Under the pieces are notes generated by a model. That model saw only the letters and a program-made list of their open reading frames with translations. It did not search any database and had not been told where the DNA came from. This document shows positions 24,453-33,369 of a stretch of 43,997 nt of DNA, piece after piece (positions within the stretch are counted from its first letter, which is position 1; every line of letters begins with the position of its first letter). This stretch comes from Bacteroidota bacterium (GTDB taxonomy: Bacteria; Bacteroidota; Bacteroidia; Bacteroidales; FEN-979): assembly GCA_016868575.1 (NCBI GenBank), contig VGGL01000011.1, positions 1 through 43,997 of the forward strand. Direction: 5' to 3'. A program made the position numbers and the translations under genes.

Positions 24453-25796
24453 ATGATGAGTAAAAATATCCTGATTCTTGGCGCCGGACTCGTTGTTCCT
24501 CCCATGGTTAAATATCTTCTGGGGAAGGGTTATTCCCTGACCATTGCTTCCAATACCCCTGACCGGGCGCAACAAATGGTTGACGGCCATCCTGCCGGAA
24601 AAGTCATTTTCTGGGAGGCCGATGATAAAAATAGCCTTGCAGGGATGATCGACTCCCATGACCTCGTGGTGAGCTTACTGCCATATACTTTTCACGTCAT
24701 GGTTGCTGAGATATGCCTGGAGAAGGGAAAAAATATGGTGACCACATCCTATGTCAAGCCCGAGATGCGTGCCCTGGATCAGAAAGCAAGACAGCGGGGG
24801 ATCATCATCCTCAATGAGATCGGGCTCGATCCCGGGATTGATCACATGTCCGCCATGCGGATCATCGATCATGTCCACAGCAAAGAAGGTAAGATACATG
24901 AATTCTATTCCCTGTGCGGTGCACTTCCTGCGCCTGAATGTGCCGATAATCCCTTCCGGTACAAATTCTCCTGGAGCCCCAAGGGCGTCGTCATGGCCAG
25001 CAATAACGATGCGAAATATCTTCGCCAGGGCAAGATCACAGATATCCCTACCACCGATCTCTTCAAGAACCCCCTGGTCACCAATTTCAGCGGGGTAGGG
25101 GAGCTGGAGATTTATCCTAACCGCGATTCCATGCAGTATATCGAGATTTACGGGGTCAGGGAGGTAAACACCATGTACCGCGGTACATTCCGGTATCCGG
25201 GATGGTGCGAATCACTGGATGCCATCAAAGCCTGCCAACTGGTATCCGGACAAAAACAGGATTTTACCGGACTTTCTTACGCCGGTTTTGTGGGTAGATT
25301 GATCGGTAGTAACAACCCATCTGATATCAGAAAAAAAACGGCTTCTTTCCTTCACCTGGATGTTCATGCCCATGCGCTGAACGCCATGGAATGGCTGGGT
25401 TTATTCAGCAATGAACCCATGAACCGGAAAGAAGATACCCCCTTCGAGATCACCTCCGACCTGATGATCTCCCGCATGATGATTGCACCCGGAGAACGTG
25501 ATATGGTCGCCATGATGCACCTTTTCCTGGCAACATATCCCGATGGTAAAAAGGAGTTGATCCGCTCGACCATGCTTGATTTCGGAGATCCCGATGATGA
25601 TACATCTGTTGCAAGAACGGTCGCCTTACCCGCAGCCATCGGAGTGGAGATGATCCTGAAAGGCGAAATAGCTGAAAAAGGAGTTCACATTCCTGTTATC
25701 AGAGGAATCTATCAACCGGTGCTCGAAAACCTCGAGAAGCTTGGCATCCGGATGGTTGAAGAATTCAATGTCCCGCTAAGCGAGAAAATCGGATAA
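24453..25796 (+). CDS. Saccharopine dehydrogenase family protein (Lys9-like)
   Basis: NAD(P)-dependent oxidoreductase of the saccharopine reductase/dehydrogenase family, 447 residues (or 446 from the second Met). The N-terminal Rossmann motif is [29 protein letters not shown] and [20 protein letters not shown] are the substrate-domain blocks of Lys9-type enzymes. The C-terminal catalytic domain follows, with [13 protein letters not shown]. The usual role is glutamate-forming saccharopine cleavage in lysine degradation. A variant -7 box (TAATTTCG, 24427-24434) precedes it. No dedicated lysine catabolic neighbours are visible, so the substrate is inferred. Confidence 0.88.
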   Translation: MMSKNILILGAGLVVPPMVKYLLGKGYSLTIASNTPDRAQQMVDGHPAGKVIFWEADDKNSLAGMIDSHDLVVSLLPYTFHVMVAEICLEKGKNMVTTSYVKPEMRALDQKARQRGIIILNEIGLDPGIDHMSAMRIIDHVHSKEGKIHEFYSLCGALPAPECADNPFRYKFSWSPKGVVMASNNDAKYLRQGKITDIPTTDLFKNPLVTNFSGVGELEIYPNRDSMQYIEIYGVREVNTMYRGTFRYPGWCESLDAIKACQLVSGQKQDFTGLSYAGFVGRLIGSNNPSDIRKKTASFLHLDVHAHALNAMEWLGLFSNEPMNRKEDTPFEITSDLMISRMMIAPGERDMVAMMHLFLATYPDGKKELIRSTMLDFGDPDDDTSVARTVALPAAIGVEMILKGEIAEKGVHIPVIRGIYQPVLENLEKLGIRMVEEFNVPLSEKIG

Positions 25797-25797
25797 C

Positions 25798-26619
25798 ATG
25801 GATATCATCGGCATCATCGGAACACTGCTTGTCCTTGCCATTGCAGTGTTCGTGATTACCAGCCTGTTCAAAAAGAAAAAATCAAATCAAAAAGAGGTGA
25901 AAATACGACTTGGAAAATGGATCGGCGGTGGGCTCGGGTGGGCCTTTGGCGGCCCCATTGGCGCCATTTTGGGATTTGCACTGGGTTCGATGTTTGACGG
26001 TGTAAGCTTTTCAAAAGAAGGGCTCCAGACTACCCAACGGGGCGACTTTCATGTTAGCTTGCTGATCCTCTCGGCCGCCGTTATGAAAGCAGATGGAAAG
26101 GTACTGAAATCGGAACTGGATTATGTGAGAGATTTTCTGATCAGACAGTTTGGTGTTGATGAAGCAACACAACAACTCCTTTTATTGCGTGAGGTGCTGA
26201 AGCAGGATTACCAGATCCAGGATGTTTGTGCCCAGATCAGAAATTTCATGGAATACCCCTCACGTCTTCAATTGATCCATTTCCTCTTTGGTATATCACA
26301 GGCAGATAGTCGCTACCATCCAAAGGAAGTGGAAACCATTGAACGGATATCAGAAAATCTGGGCATCCCAAGGGAAGAATATCGCTCTATCCGGGCCATG
26401 TTCATCAAGGATCTCCATTCTTCCTACGAAATACTGGAAGTCATATCCAGTGCTACCGATGACGAGATCAAAAAATCTTATCGCCGCCTCGCCGTTCAGC
26501 ACCATCCCGATAAAGTAGCCCACCTGGGCGAAGATATCCGGAAAGCTGCAACAGAAAAGTTCCAAAAGATAAACGCAGCCTATGAGGAGATCAAAAAGCA
26601 AAGGGAAATAGTCAACTAG
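25798..26619 (+). CDS. TerB- and DnaJ-domain membrane protein (DjlA-like)
   Basis: 273 residues. One N-terminal transmembrane helix (about 3-24), then a glycine-rich segment ([21 protein letters not shown], about 41-61). A TerB-like helical domain spans 77-200 ([20 protein letters not shown]). A C-terminal J domain has the diagnostic HPD in [12 protein letters not shown], which stimulates DnaK. The arrangement matches DjlA, a membrane-anchored co-chaperone, though the glycine-rich insert differs from E. coli DjlA. It starts 1 nt after the saccharopine dehydrogenase stop, so the two are co-transcribed. Confidence 0.87.
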   Translation: MDIIGIIGTLLVLAIAVFVITSLFKKKKSNQKEVKIRLGKWIGGGLGWAFGGPIGAILGFALGSMFDGVSFSKEGLQTTQRGDFHVSLLILSAAVMKADGKVLKSELDYVRDFLIRQFGVDEATQQLLLLREVLKQDYQIQDVCAQIRNFMEYPSRLQLIHFLFGISQADSRYHPKEVETIERISENLGIPREEYRSIRAMFIKDLHSSYEILEVISSATDDEIKKSYRRLAVQHHPDKVAHLGEDIRKAATEKFQKINAAYEEIKKQREIVN

Positions 26620-26728
26620 CTTGTTTGATCCATGTCTCCTCAGTAACCCAAAAGATTTTCTGCTAATGACCACATAGACATGCTGGTGGAGTAAGATCTT
26701 TTTGTATTTTCGTCAAAAATCGTTCGGT

Positions 26729-28525
26729 CTTGTGAACTTCCTGCTTTATCATGTGACCCATTCTTTCCATCTGCCTGAGATCAGGTTGGTTATCCCCATG
26801 GCCTTTTTCCTCCTGTCGGTTGTATGTAATGGAGCAGGGTCACAGAACCATCGAGATTTGCTTATCATTGACAGCCTTGAAAAGGAACTGATTGTGGCAA
26901 ATGATTCCATAAAGGCTGAGATAAACAACAAAATTGCTTCCAGACTTCGGGATCTTGGACATTTTGAGAAAGCCAAAGAATATCTGCAGGAAGCGCTCAG
27001 GTGGACAGATCAGCCTGGGGCTCAAGGATCCAAATCCGCCATCTACCTGAACCTTGGGTACATCAATCTGCAGACAGGAAATTACCTGGAGGCCATCACC
27101 GCCTACCAGAAAGCGCTGGAACTGCAGGAAGAAAAAGGAAATCTAAAGAACCAGGCCAAGACATTGGATCATATAGGAACAGTCTACAAGAAGATCGGAA
27201 ATTATGATCGGGCTGCCGAATATTACCGGCGATCTCTTGAAATCCGTGAACAAAATAATGATCAGGATGGACTTTCCGCCTCCTATAACAACCTGGCGAT
27301 CATCAGCAAGATCAAGAAACAGTATCCCCAAGCCCTCGATTATTACACAAAAGCGCTGAAAATAAGCGAAGAGACCGGAGCACTCGACTGGCAATCCAAC
27401 CAACTGCACAATATCGGGGTTGTATATGAAGAGATGCAGACCTTTTCCAAAGCGGTTACCTATTATCTGAAAGCAGCTAAGATCAAGGAAAAGATCAATG
27501 ATCATCGGGGACTGGTACAGGTCTATCAATCCATCGGAGCTGCCTACGGGAAGCAGAAAAGGTTTAAGGAGGCAATCCATTATCTGACCAGGAGTAATGA
27601 GCTGGCCAAAAGCATGAAATTAAAGCCGTTTCTCGCTGATAATGCACTGATCCTGGCTGAAATTTTCGAGCAAAATGGTGATTATCGAAAATCCCTGGAG
27701 CAGCTGAAAAGCTATACCGTCCTGAAGGATTCAATCCTGAACGAATCGAATATTAAGAATATCAACGAAGTGCAAACCAGGTTTGAGACCGAAAGAAAAG
27801 AACAGGAAAACAAGATCCTCAAACAGGAACTGCAACTCAAGGAAGAGAAGAACAAAGCCAAGAATACTGCCATCTTCATGCTTTCTTTACTTGTGATTGC
27901 ATTGATTGTCAGTATGTTTTTGCTATTCTACTCCTTAAAGATGAAAAGTAAGCTGCTCAGCCAGAACATTGTTTTACTTGATCATGAGAAAAAACTCAAG
28001 GAGATATCCGGGAAAACAAAGGCAGTGGAACAGGAGCGATTGGAAGAACGGATCTTTGCCGAACAGGAACTGAACCGACTTCAGCTTGAAAAACTCGAAT
28101 ACAAAAGCAGGGAATTATCCACACTCATGTTTCAGATGCTTCAGAAAAATGAGACGTTATCGCAGATCAATCTTGAACTTGAAAAGATCCGGAATATCAA
28201 ACCGAATGACCTGAACCAGGAGATTGATAATCTCCGGAAGATGGTTCACGATAATCTTGACTCCGACCAGGGATGGGAACAGATCAAGCTCCACTTCCAG
28301 GAAGTCCATCCCGGATTCTTCTCAAAGCTCGAAAAAGCATGTCCGGACCTCACCCAATATGACCTGAAGCTCTGTGCTTACCTTCGCCTGAACCTCAGTA
28401 CCAAAGAAATAGCTAACCTTCTCAATATCTCCATTGCAGGGATCAACAAAGGACGGCAGCGCCTCCGCAAGAAGATGAACATCTCTTCTGATACCGACCT
28501 GGTGGAGTTTATGCGGGGCATCTGA
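26729..28525 (+). CDS. TPR-repeat membrane protein with C-terminal HTH (regulator)
   Basis: About 598 residues from the GTG at 26729; TTG at 26702 and ATG at 26798 are alternatives. GTG is preferred because it leaves Arg before the hydrophobic segment LVIPMAFFLLSVVCNG, a plausible signal peptide or anchor. At least six tetratricopeptide repeats follow (KAKEYLQEALRW, EAITAYQKALEL, RAAEYYRRSLEI, QALDYYTKALKI). Next come a coiled coil, a transmembrane helix (AIFMLSLLVIALIVSMFLLFYSL), a second coiled coil and a C-terminal LuxR-like HTH (LSTKEIANLLNISIAGINKGRQRLRKKM). This layout is frequent in Bacteroidota, a TPR sensor outside and a DNA-binding tail inside. No kinase domain is present. Target genes are unknown; the repeat-protein genes follow it. 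Confidence 0.85.
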   Translation, partial: LVNFLLYHVTHSFHLPEIRLVIPMAFFLLSVVCNGAGSQNHRDLLIIDSLEKELIVANDSIKAEINNKIASRLRDLGHFEKAKEYLQEALRWTDQPGAQGSKSAIYLNLGYINLQTGNYLEAITAYQKALELQEEKGNLKNQAKTLDHIGTVYKKIGNYDRAAEYYRRSLEIREQNNDQDGLSASYNNLAIISKIKKQYPQALDYYTKALKISEETGALDWQSNQLHNIGVVYEEMQTFSKAVTYYLKAAKIKEKINDHRGLVQVYQSIGAAYGKQKRFKEAIHYLTRSNELAKSMKLKPFLADNALILAEIFEQNGDYRKSLEQLKSYTVLKDSILNESNIKNINEVQTRFETERKEQENKILKQELQLKEEKNKAKNTAIFMLSLLVIALIVSMFLLFYSLKMKSKLLSQNIVLLDHEKKLKEISGKTKAVEQERLEERIFAEQELNRLQLEKLEYKSRELSTLMFQMLQKNETLSQINLELEKIRNIKPNDLNQEIDNLRKMVHDNLDSDQGWEQIKLHFQEVHPGFFSKLEKACPDLTQYDLKLCAYLRLNLSTKEIANLLNISIAGINKGRQRLRKKMNISSDTDLVEFMRGI

Positions 28526-28576
28526 TGTCCTACTATTCTCCTATCTGATAAGTAAGGATGTCTTATATACTTATGA

Positions 28577-28606
28577 TTGCTTCAGTACGACCGCATTGTA
28601 CTTTTG
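28577..28606 (+). promoter_or_regulatory. Promoter of the small secreted gene and tail-fibre-type gene
   Basis: TTG (28577-28579) and TACTTTTG (28599-28606) are exactly 19 nt apart, matching the Bacteroidota consensus. Transcription would start near 28613, giving a leader of about 55 nt. Confidence 0.65.
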
Positions 28607-28666
28607 GTTCTCTATTTTTTTCACTGTAAGAACCAGCAAAATCAATCATAACCAATAAGCATCATC

Positions 28667-28942
28667 ATGAAAAAAATGTCAGTATTCTTTGCCATCTTGT
28701 TCATCTGGATAATGAATTCTGTGGCGCAAACACCGGGCGTAAAGTACCAGACTGTTGTCAGGGACGCTTCGGGAAACCTTTACACCAATCAGCCTGTGGC
28801 TTTCAGGTTGAGTATTATATCCGGAACCCCATTCGGCTTTCGGTATGCTGAGTTCGTTGTCCCATTGATCAAAGCGGTGCAGGAACAACAGCTGATCATT
28901 GAAGAACTCAAACAAAGAATTCAAAACCTTGAAAATAAATAA
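28667..28942 (+). CDS. Small secreted protein, probable internal-deletion derivative of a tail-fibre-type protein
   Basis: 91 residues. Signal peptide MKKMSVFFAILFIWIMNSVAQ, then TPGVKYQTVVRDASGNLY, an opening shared by long secreted Bacteroidota proteins. At about residue 55 (SGTPFGFRYAEF) it passes directly to AEFVVPLIKAVQEQQLIIEEL, which resembles the C-terminal coiled coil of the neighbouring 1031-residue protein (SDFVVPLVKAVQEL). The middle that would carry repeats and the S74 domain is absent. The frame is intact and it has its own strong promoter, so it may be expressed. It lies 2 nt before the next gene. Function unknown; either a decayed paralogue or a small coiled-coil partner. Confidence 0.6.
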   Translation: MKKMSVFFAILFIWIMNSVAQTPGVKYQTVVRDASGNLYTNQPVAFRLSIISGTPFGFRYAEFVVPLIKAVQEQQLIIEELKQRIQNLENK

Positions 28943-28944
28943 TC

Positions 28945-31900
28945 ATGAGAGCAAAGATTTTTTTCATTCCAATTTTGGCTTGCATGGTGACCATGGGTTA
29001 TTGCCAAATGGCTATCACCACCGACGGCAGCCTACCGGATGGCTCAGCTATGCTGGACATCAAATCTTCATCCAGGGGTTTATTAATCCCCAGAATGACA
29101 ACCCTCCAGCGGCAATCGATTCCATCTCCTTCAACAGGCCTGCTCGTGTACGATACGGACCTGCATAAGTTCTTTTTTCATCGCTTGGGAGCATGGGAGG
29201 AGTTTCAATCAGGCTCAGAACTCTGGAGCAGGGGGGGGGGCTCAACCTGGCTTACCAATTCCAGCGATAATGTAGGGATCGGAACATTCAGCCCCCAGGA
29301 TAAACTCCATGTGACTGGCGGAAATGTTAGAATAGGAGGCTCTACCCTCAACACCCTGAATCTTGTGTTCGATGATCAGAGCACCTTCAATACTTTCTCC
29401 ATAAATGGATACCAGGACTTATCTTTCCGGACAAATGGAATAGATCGCCTGACAGTCAGTCAAAATGGGAATGTCGGTATCGGGACAGCTTTCCCGGGGC
29501 AAATGCTTTCTGTGACAGGAAACATTGAAGCAGGCACTTTTCTGGCACCTTATGGAGATTATGCCAATCCAACCTACCGCTTTGGGAATGGCTTTGAGGT
29601 TACCGGTTTGAGCAGCCCGGTCAGTAATGCCTTAGCGCTTATCACTAACTCTGCAACCCGGCTGTTTATCAACAACATGGGAAATGTCGGGGTTGGTACC
29701 ATGGATCCAACCGCCCGCTTACATGTCAATGGAAACCTGCGTCTCTCAGATGGGACTCAGGCAGCCGGCAGAATCCTCATTGCTGATGCCCTTGGAAATG
29801 CTTCCTGGACAAACCCTACCAATATCAGCGACGGGGACTGGACGATCAACGGAACTAACATGTACTCAAATGTTTCAGGAAATGTGGGCATTGGAACAAC
29901 AAATCCCGAGGCAAAACTGCATGTTGTCGGCCATATTTGGCAAATGGGAACAGGCCAGTCGGTATTTCTCGGAGAAGGCGCCGGAGCAAACGATGACCTG
30001 AGCCTCAATCGAAATGTTTTCGTCGGAACGCTTGCAGGTTACTCCAATACTTCGGGTGACCGAAATACGGCTGTGGGATTTCTCTCCCTGAACTCCAATA
30101 CAACCGGATTAATGAATACTGCCGTGGGGTTCCAGTCTCTTTATTATAATACAGAAGGATCAAATAATACAGCAATCGGATTTACGGCATTGAACTTCAA
30201 TACAACAGGTAACAACAATACAGCGATTGGATACCGTACCCTGGTTTTCAATACAGATGGATTAGCAAACTCGGCTTTTGGCTCAGAAGCGCTTTTATCT
30301 AACACAGAAGGCGATTTCAATATAGCGATCGGTCGTCAGTCACTATATTCCAATACAACCGGATCAGAAAATAATGCCACAGGATATCAAGCACTCTATT
30401 CAAACACTTCCGGTTCAGAAAACAACGCCACAGGGTATAAGGCACTCTACACAAACACATCCGGTTCAGGAAATACAGCTTCCGGATATCAATCCCTTTT
30501 CGCCAACAATACAGGAATCAATAATGTAGCTGTGGGGCATAGCTCCCTCAGGTCAAACAATTCAGGAGGATATAATTCGGCAATGGGATTTGAGTCCATG
30601 TACTCCAATACAAACGGACAGTCAAATGTTGCCATGGGATTTTATGCGCTGCGCAGTAATACTACTGGGAGCAGGAATACTGCATTGGGGGAACAGTCAT
30701 TGATGTCGAATACCTCTGGGATAGAAAATGTGGCCATTGGTTCCCGCTCACTCTATTCTAACATATCTTCCAGCCAAAATATTGCCATCGGACGGGAAGC
30801 GCTTTTTATGAATACGGCAGAAGGGAATATCAGTATCGGAAGACGCTCCTTATACTCAAATACTTCAGGGTATTCAAATATTGCAATGGGTGTTTTATCT
30901 CTAAACTCAAATACCTCAGGAAATTCCAATATTGCAATTGGGGTTTCATCTTTATATAGAAATCTCAATAGAAATTGTCTTATTGCTATTGGAGACTCAG
31001 CGCTCATGAACAATGGCACAGCAATAACCTACCCGAATGATGCCAAATACAATCTGGCCATTGGCTCTAAATCCTTGTTTAGTAATACCAGGGGATTTAG
31101 CAACCTGGCCATTGGATATCATGCCTTGTATTCAAACGCCGGTGGATCTGGAAATATAGCAATTGGTGCAAATGCAGCGAAAAATAATGTTGCCGGGACA
31201 AATATTGTTGCAGTAGGAGATTCAGCCATGTATTCTTATACCGGCGGCGGAAGTGACCATTCCACGGCAGTCGGAGCTTGTGCGCTTAAGAGAACCACAA
31301 CGGGCGCTGCAAATACCGGTGTAGGGTCATATTCCCTCTATTTCAATACTGAAGGCTTTTCAAACACAGCCATTGGATCAGCTACCCTTGTGAACAGTAC
31401 AACAGGTTTCTACAACACAGCTGTTGGAGGATCTGCGTTGTACAATAACACCACAGGGTCAATGAATACTGCTGTCGGATTTGGTACATCAAATGCTGCA
31501 AATAATTTTACCAATTGTAGTGTTTTTGGTTATGATGCTGTTGGCGTGAGCGATCATAGTGTGTACATAGGCAATACGGCTGTATCATGGATAGGCGGCC
31601 ACTCCGCATGGCACAATACCTCCGATGGAAGATTCAAACGGGAGGTAAGTGAAAATATCCCGGGACTTTCTTTCATCAACGAATTGCGTCCTGTGTCATT
31701 CCACTGGGATATTAATAAACTTCGTGAGCATATTGGCAGTAAAACTGACCAAAAGGTCGAACATCTCATCTCAAAAGCTATTTCCGATAAGGAGAATAGC
31801 ACTTATACCGGGTTCATCGCCCAGGAAGTAGAAAACGCTGCAAAAAAGGTAGGTTATGAGTTCAGCGGATTGCACCGCCCTGCTAATGAGCACGATTATT

Positions 31901-32040
31901 ACAGCCTTGCTTATTCCGATTTTGTTGTGCCGTTGGTTAAAGCAGTTCAGGAACTTTCAAAACAAAATGAACTCCAGCAGCGGATGATCGATGAATTAAT
32001 TAATGAAATTCAACTATTGAAGAAGGGCAAGCGGGATTGA
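28945..32040 (+). CDS. Large secreted repeat protein with C-terminal S74 (endosialidase-type) chaperone domain
   Basis: 1031 residues. Signal peptide (MRAKIFFIPILACMVTMGYCQ), an N-terminal domain (SSSRGLLIPRMTTLQR), and four NVGIGT-type blocks (about residues 108-330). About 29 copies of a 17-residue repeat follow, of the form NTAIGxxSLxxNTxGxx (about 357-865). The C-terminus has NTSDGRFKREVSENIPGLSFINELRPVSFHW, the start of the Peptidase_S74 intramolecular chaperone known from phage tail spikes, which self-cleaves after guiding trimerisation. A coiled coil ends the protein. The repeat resembles YadA-type left-handed beta-roll heads, so a trimeric surface fibre is inferred. No T9SS or autotransporter anchor is seen. 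Confidence 0.85.
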   Translation: MRAKIFFIPILACMVTMGYCQMAITTDGSLPDGSAMLDIKSSSRGLLIPRMTTLQRQSIPSPSTGLLVYDTDLHKFFFHRLGAWEEFQSGSELWSRGGGSTWLTNSSDNVGIGTFSPQDKLHVTGGNVRIGGSTLNTLNLVFDDQSTFNTFSINGYQDLSFRTNGIDRLTVSQNGNVGIGTAFPGQMLSVTGNIEAGTFLAPYGDYANPTYRFGNGFEVTGLSSPVSNALALITNSATRLFINNMGNVGVGTMDPTARLHVNGNLRLSDGTQAAGRILIADALGNASWTNPTNISDGDWTINGTNMYSNVSGNVGIGTTNPEAKLHVVGHIWQMGTGQSVFLGEGAGANDDLSLNRNVFVGTLAGYSNTSGDRNTAVGFLSLNSNTTGLMNTAVGFQSLYYNTEGSNNTAIGFTALNFNTTGNNNTAIGYRTLVFNTDGLANSAFGSEALLSNTEGDFNIAIGRQSLYSNTTGSENNATGYQALYSNTSGSENNATGYKALYTNTSGSGNTASGYQSLFANNTGINNVAVGHSSLRSNNSGGYNSAMGFESMYSNTNGQSNVAMGFYALRSNTTGSRNTALGEQSLMSNTSGIENVAIGSRSLYSNISSSQNIAIGREALFMNTAEGNISIGRRSLYSNTSGYSNIAMGVLSLNSNTSGNSNIAIGVSSLYRNLNRNCLIAIGDSALMNNGTAITYPNDAKYNLAIGSKSLFSNTRGFSNLAIGYHALYSNAGGSGNIAIGANAAKNNVAGTNIVAVGDSAMYSYTGGGSDHSTAVGACALKRTTTGAANTGVGSYSLYFNTEGFSNTAIGSATLVNSTTGFYNTAVGGSALYNNTTGSMNTAVGFGTSNAANNFTNCSVFGYDAVGVSDHSVYIGNTAVSWIGGHSAWHNTSDGRFKREVSENIPGLSFINELRPVSFHWDINKLREHIGSKTDQKVEHLISKAISDKENSTYTGFIAQEVENAAKKVGYEFSGLHRPANEHDYYSLAYSDFVVPLVKAVQELSKQNELQQRMIDELINEIQLLKKGKRD
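30013..31530 (+). repeat. 51-bp coding repeat array (about 29 copies)
   Basis: Diverged 51-bp units encode a 17-residue motif beginning N-(T/I/V)-A-(I/V)-G. Some neighbouring units are nearly identical (30370-30470), pointing to recent slippage or unequal crossing-over; a few units near 30990-31050 and 31200-31270 carry insertions of several residues. Confidence 0.85.
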
Positions 32041-32123
32041 TATTAATTTCCCTGATCTTCCGGATGATTGACATTCTATCAAATATCTGGAATGACCTGG
32101 TGTTGAATGTTCCTCCATGGCTA

Positions 32124-33362
32124 TCAGGTGGGAATAGCATGTTTTTTAAAAAGAGAAAAGTAAAGTTTCTTTACCGGTGTTCGTTCGATCAACAAAACAA
32201 GGATGGATGCGACGACGATGCTGATCAGCACCACTGAGTAAGTGATGTTTTGGATAGTCTCACCGCCTGCGATGCCCGCTTGTAGTGGCACCGTGGCCAG
32301 TACTGCAGCGGCAAGTCCCTTGGGTATCAGTACCGATTCGATGGTCAGATCACGCTGGGTCTGTTGCCGGGAAGCCAGCAACCGGACGAAGAATGGCCGC
32401 ATAAAAAATATTGCCAGCGTCATGACCAACCCAATGAACAGGAGCCACATATCCTTGAACTGCATGCTCATGCCGATGTAAATGAAAAAGAAGGTCTTCA
32501 GCAGGAATACAACCTCTGAAAAGATCGCTTTTTCCGTGGGACTCAGTGATATGGGCTCTTTCCTGATATATTTTTGTAAGAACCGGAATCCTTTGGTCTC
32601 TGTATTCGAAAGGGTGAACCCGAATGCAAGGGACGCGATGGCTCCGCTGAATCCAAGAATCTCTGCAACTCCAAATAAGATAAAGACAAATGCCGGGGTT
32701 GTAAAAATGGAGTTTTGTAAATGCCGGATCCGGTTAAGCAACATCGACCAGAAGACACCTCCGGCTAACCCAATAAGTAATGCCACGAGGAACGAAGCGC
32801 TGAGCTTTATCGATAATGATGCTAATTCAAATTCACCGATTTTAACGGCTTCGAGTAGGCCCAGGGTAAAAATAATGCAGAAAACATCGGTCAGCGCTGA
32901 TTCGATAATCAGGATATTGGATGTCGTGGCGCCAGGTTTCAGCTGCTGTACGATGGGAATAACCACGGCTGACGAAGTGCCTCCCAAAATGCAACCGAGC
33001 ATCAGGCTGGTAAAAAGATTCAATCCGGTGAGCGCCCAGGCAATCCCGGCTACAATAAGTGTTGTGACAATGAAAAAGAGGAAAGAAATCAGTAAGGCGC
33101 CCTTCAGGGAGGTGAGCAAGCTCCGGATATCCAGTCCGAGGCCGCTTTCAAAAAGGATGATCACCAGGGTGATCGTGGTAAAGACCGGACCCACTTTACC
33201 GAAAACTTCCGGCGCCAGGAGGTGGGTGATGGGGCCCAGTACCAGCCCAATGCCAAACAGGATGAGTACGTCCGGGATCTGGGTTTTGGTAAAAAGCGCT
33301 GTTAATCCATGGGCCAGAAAAACCAGCAATCCGATCACCAGAATTGTTAATGCTATTTCCAT
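32124..33362 (-). CDS. Cation/proton antiporter, CPA family (KefB/NhaP-like)
   Basis: 412 residues, nearly all hydrophobic, with about 11-12 transmembrane helices. The start ALTILVIGLLVFLAHGLTALF is followed by GIGLVLGPITHLLAPEVFG and ITLVIILFESGLGLD, the conserved cation/proton exchanger blocks. SLMLGCILGGTSSAVVIPI corresponds to the core region that binds cations. A loop PTEKAIFSEVVFLLKTFFFIYIGM and a final helix IVVASILVLLIERTPVKKL finish it. No regulatory TrkA-N domain is present. It starts 7 nt after the porin stop, so both are one transcript. Whether the ion is Na+ or K+ cannot be told. Confidence 0.87.
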   Translation of the reverse strand: MEIALTILVIGLLVFLAHGLTALFTKTQIPDVLILFGIGLVLGPITHLLAPEVFGKVGPVFTTITLVIILFESGLGLDIRSLLTSLKGALLISFLFFIVTTLIVAGIAWALTGLNLFTSLMLGCILGGTSSAVVIPIVQQLKPGATTSNILIIESALTDVFCIIFTLGLLEAVKIGEFELASLSIKLSASFLVALLIGLAGGVFWSMLLNRIRHLQNSIFTTPAFVFILFGVAEILGFSGAIASLAFGFTLSNTETKGFRFLQKYIRKEPISLSPTEKAIFSEVVFLLKTFFFIYIGMSMQFKDMWLLFIGLVMTLAIFFMRPFFVRLLASRQQTQRDLTIESVLIPKGLAAAVLATVPLQAGIAGGETIQNITYSVVLISIVVASILVLLIERTPVKKLYFSLFKKHAIPT

Positions 33363-33369
33363 CAGGTTG

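Noticed and set aside
30013-31530. CRISPR-like regular spacing of repeats
   Set aside because: The repeats are coding, diverged, in frame with a 17-residue period, and have no unique spacers or cas genes.
28667-32040. Prophage tail-fibre region
   Set aside because: The S74 domain is phage-like, but signal peptides and the lack of any phage structural, integrase or lysis genes argue for a cellular secreted protein.
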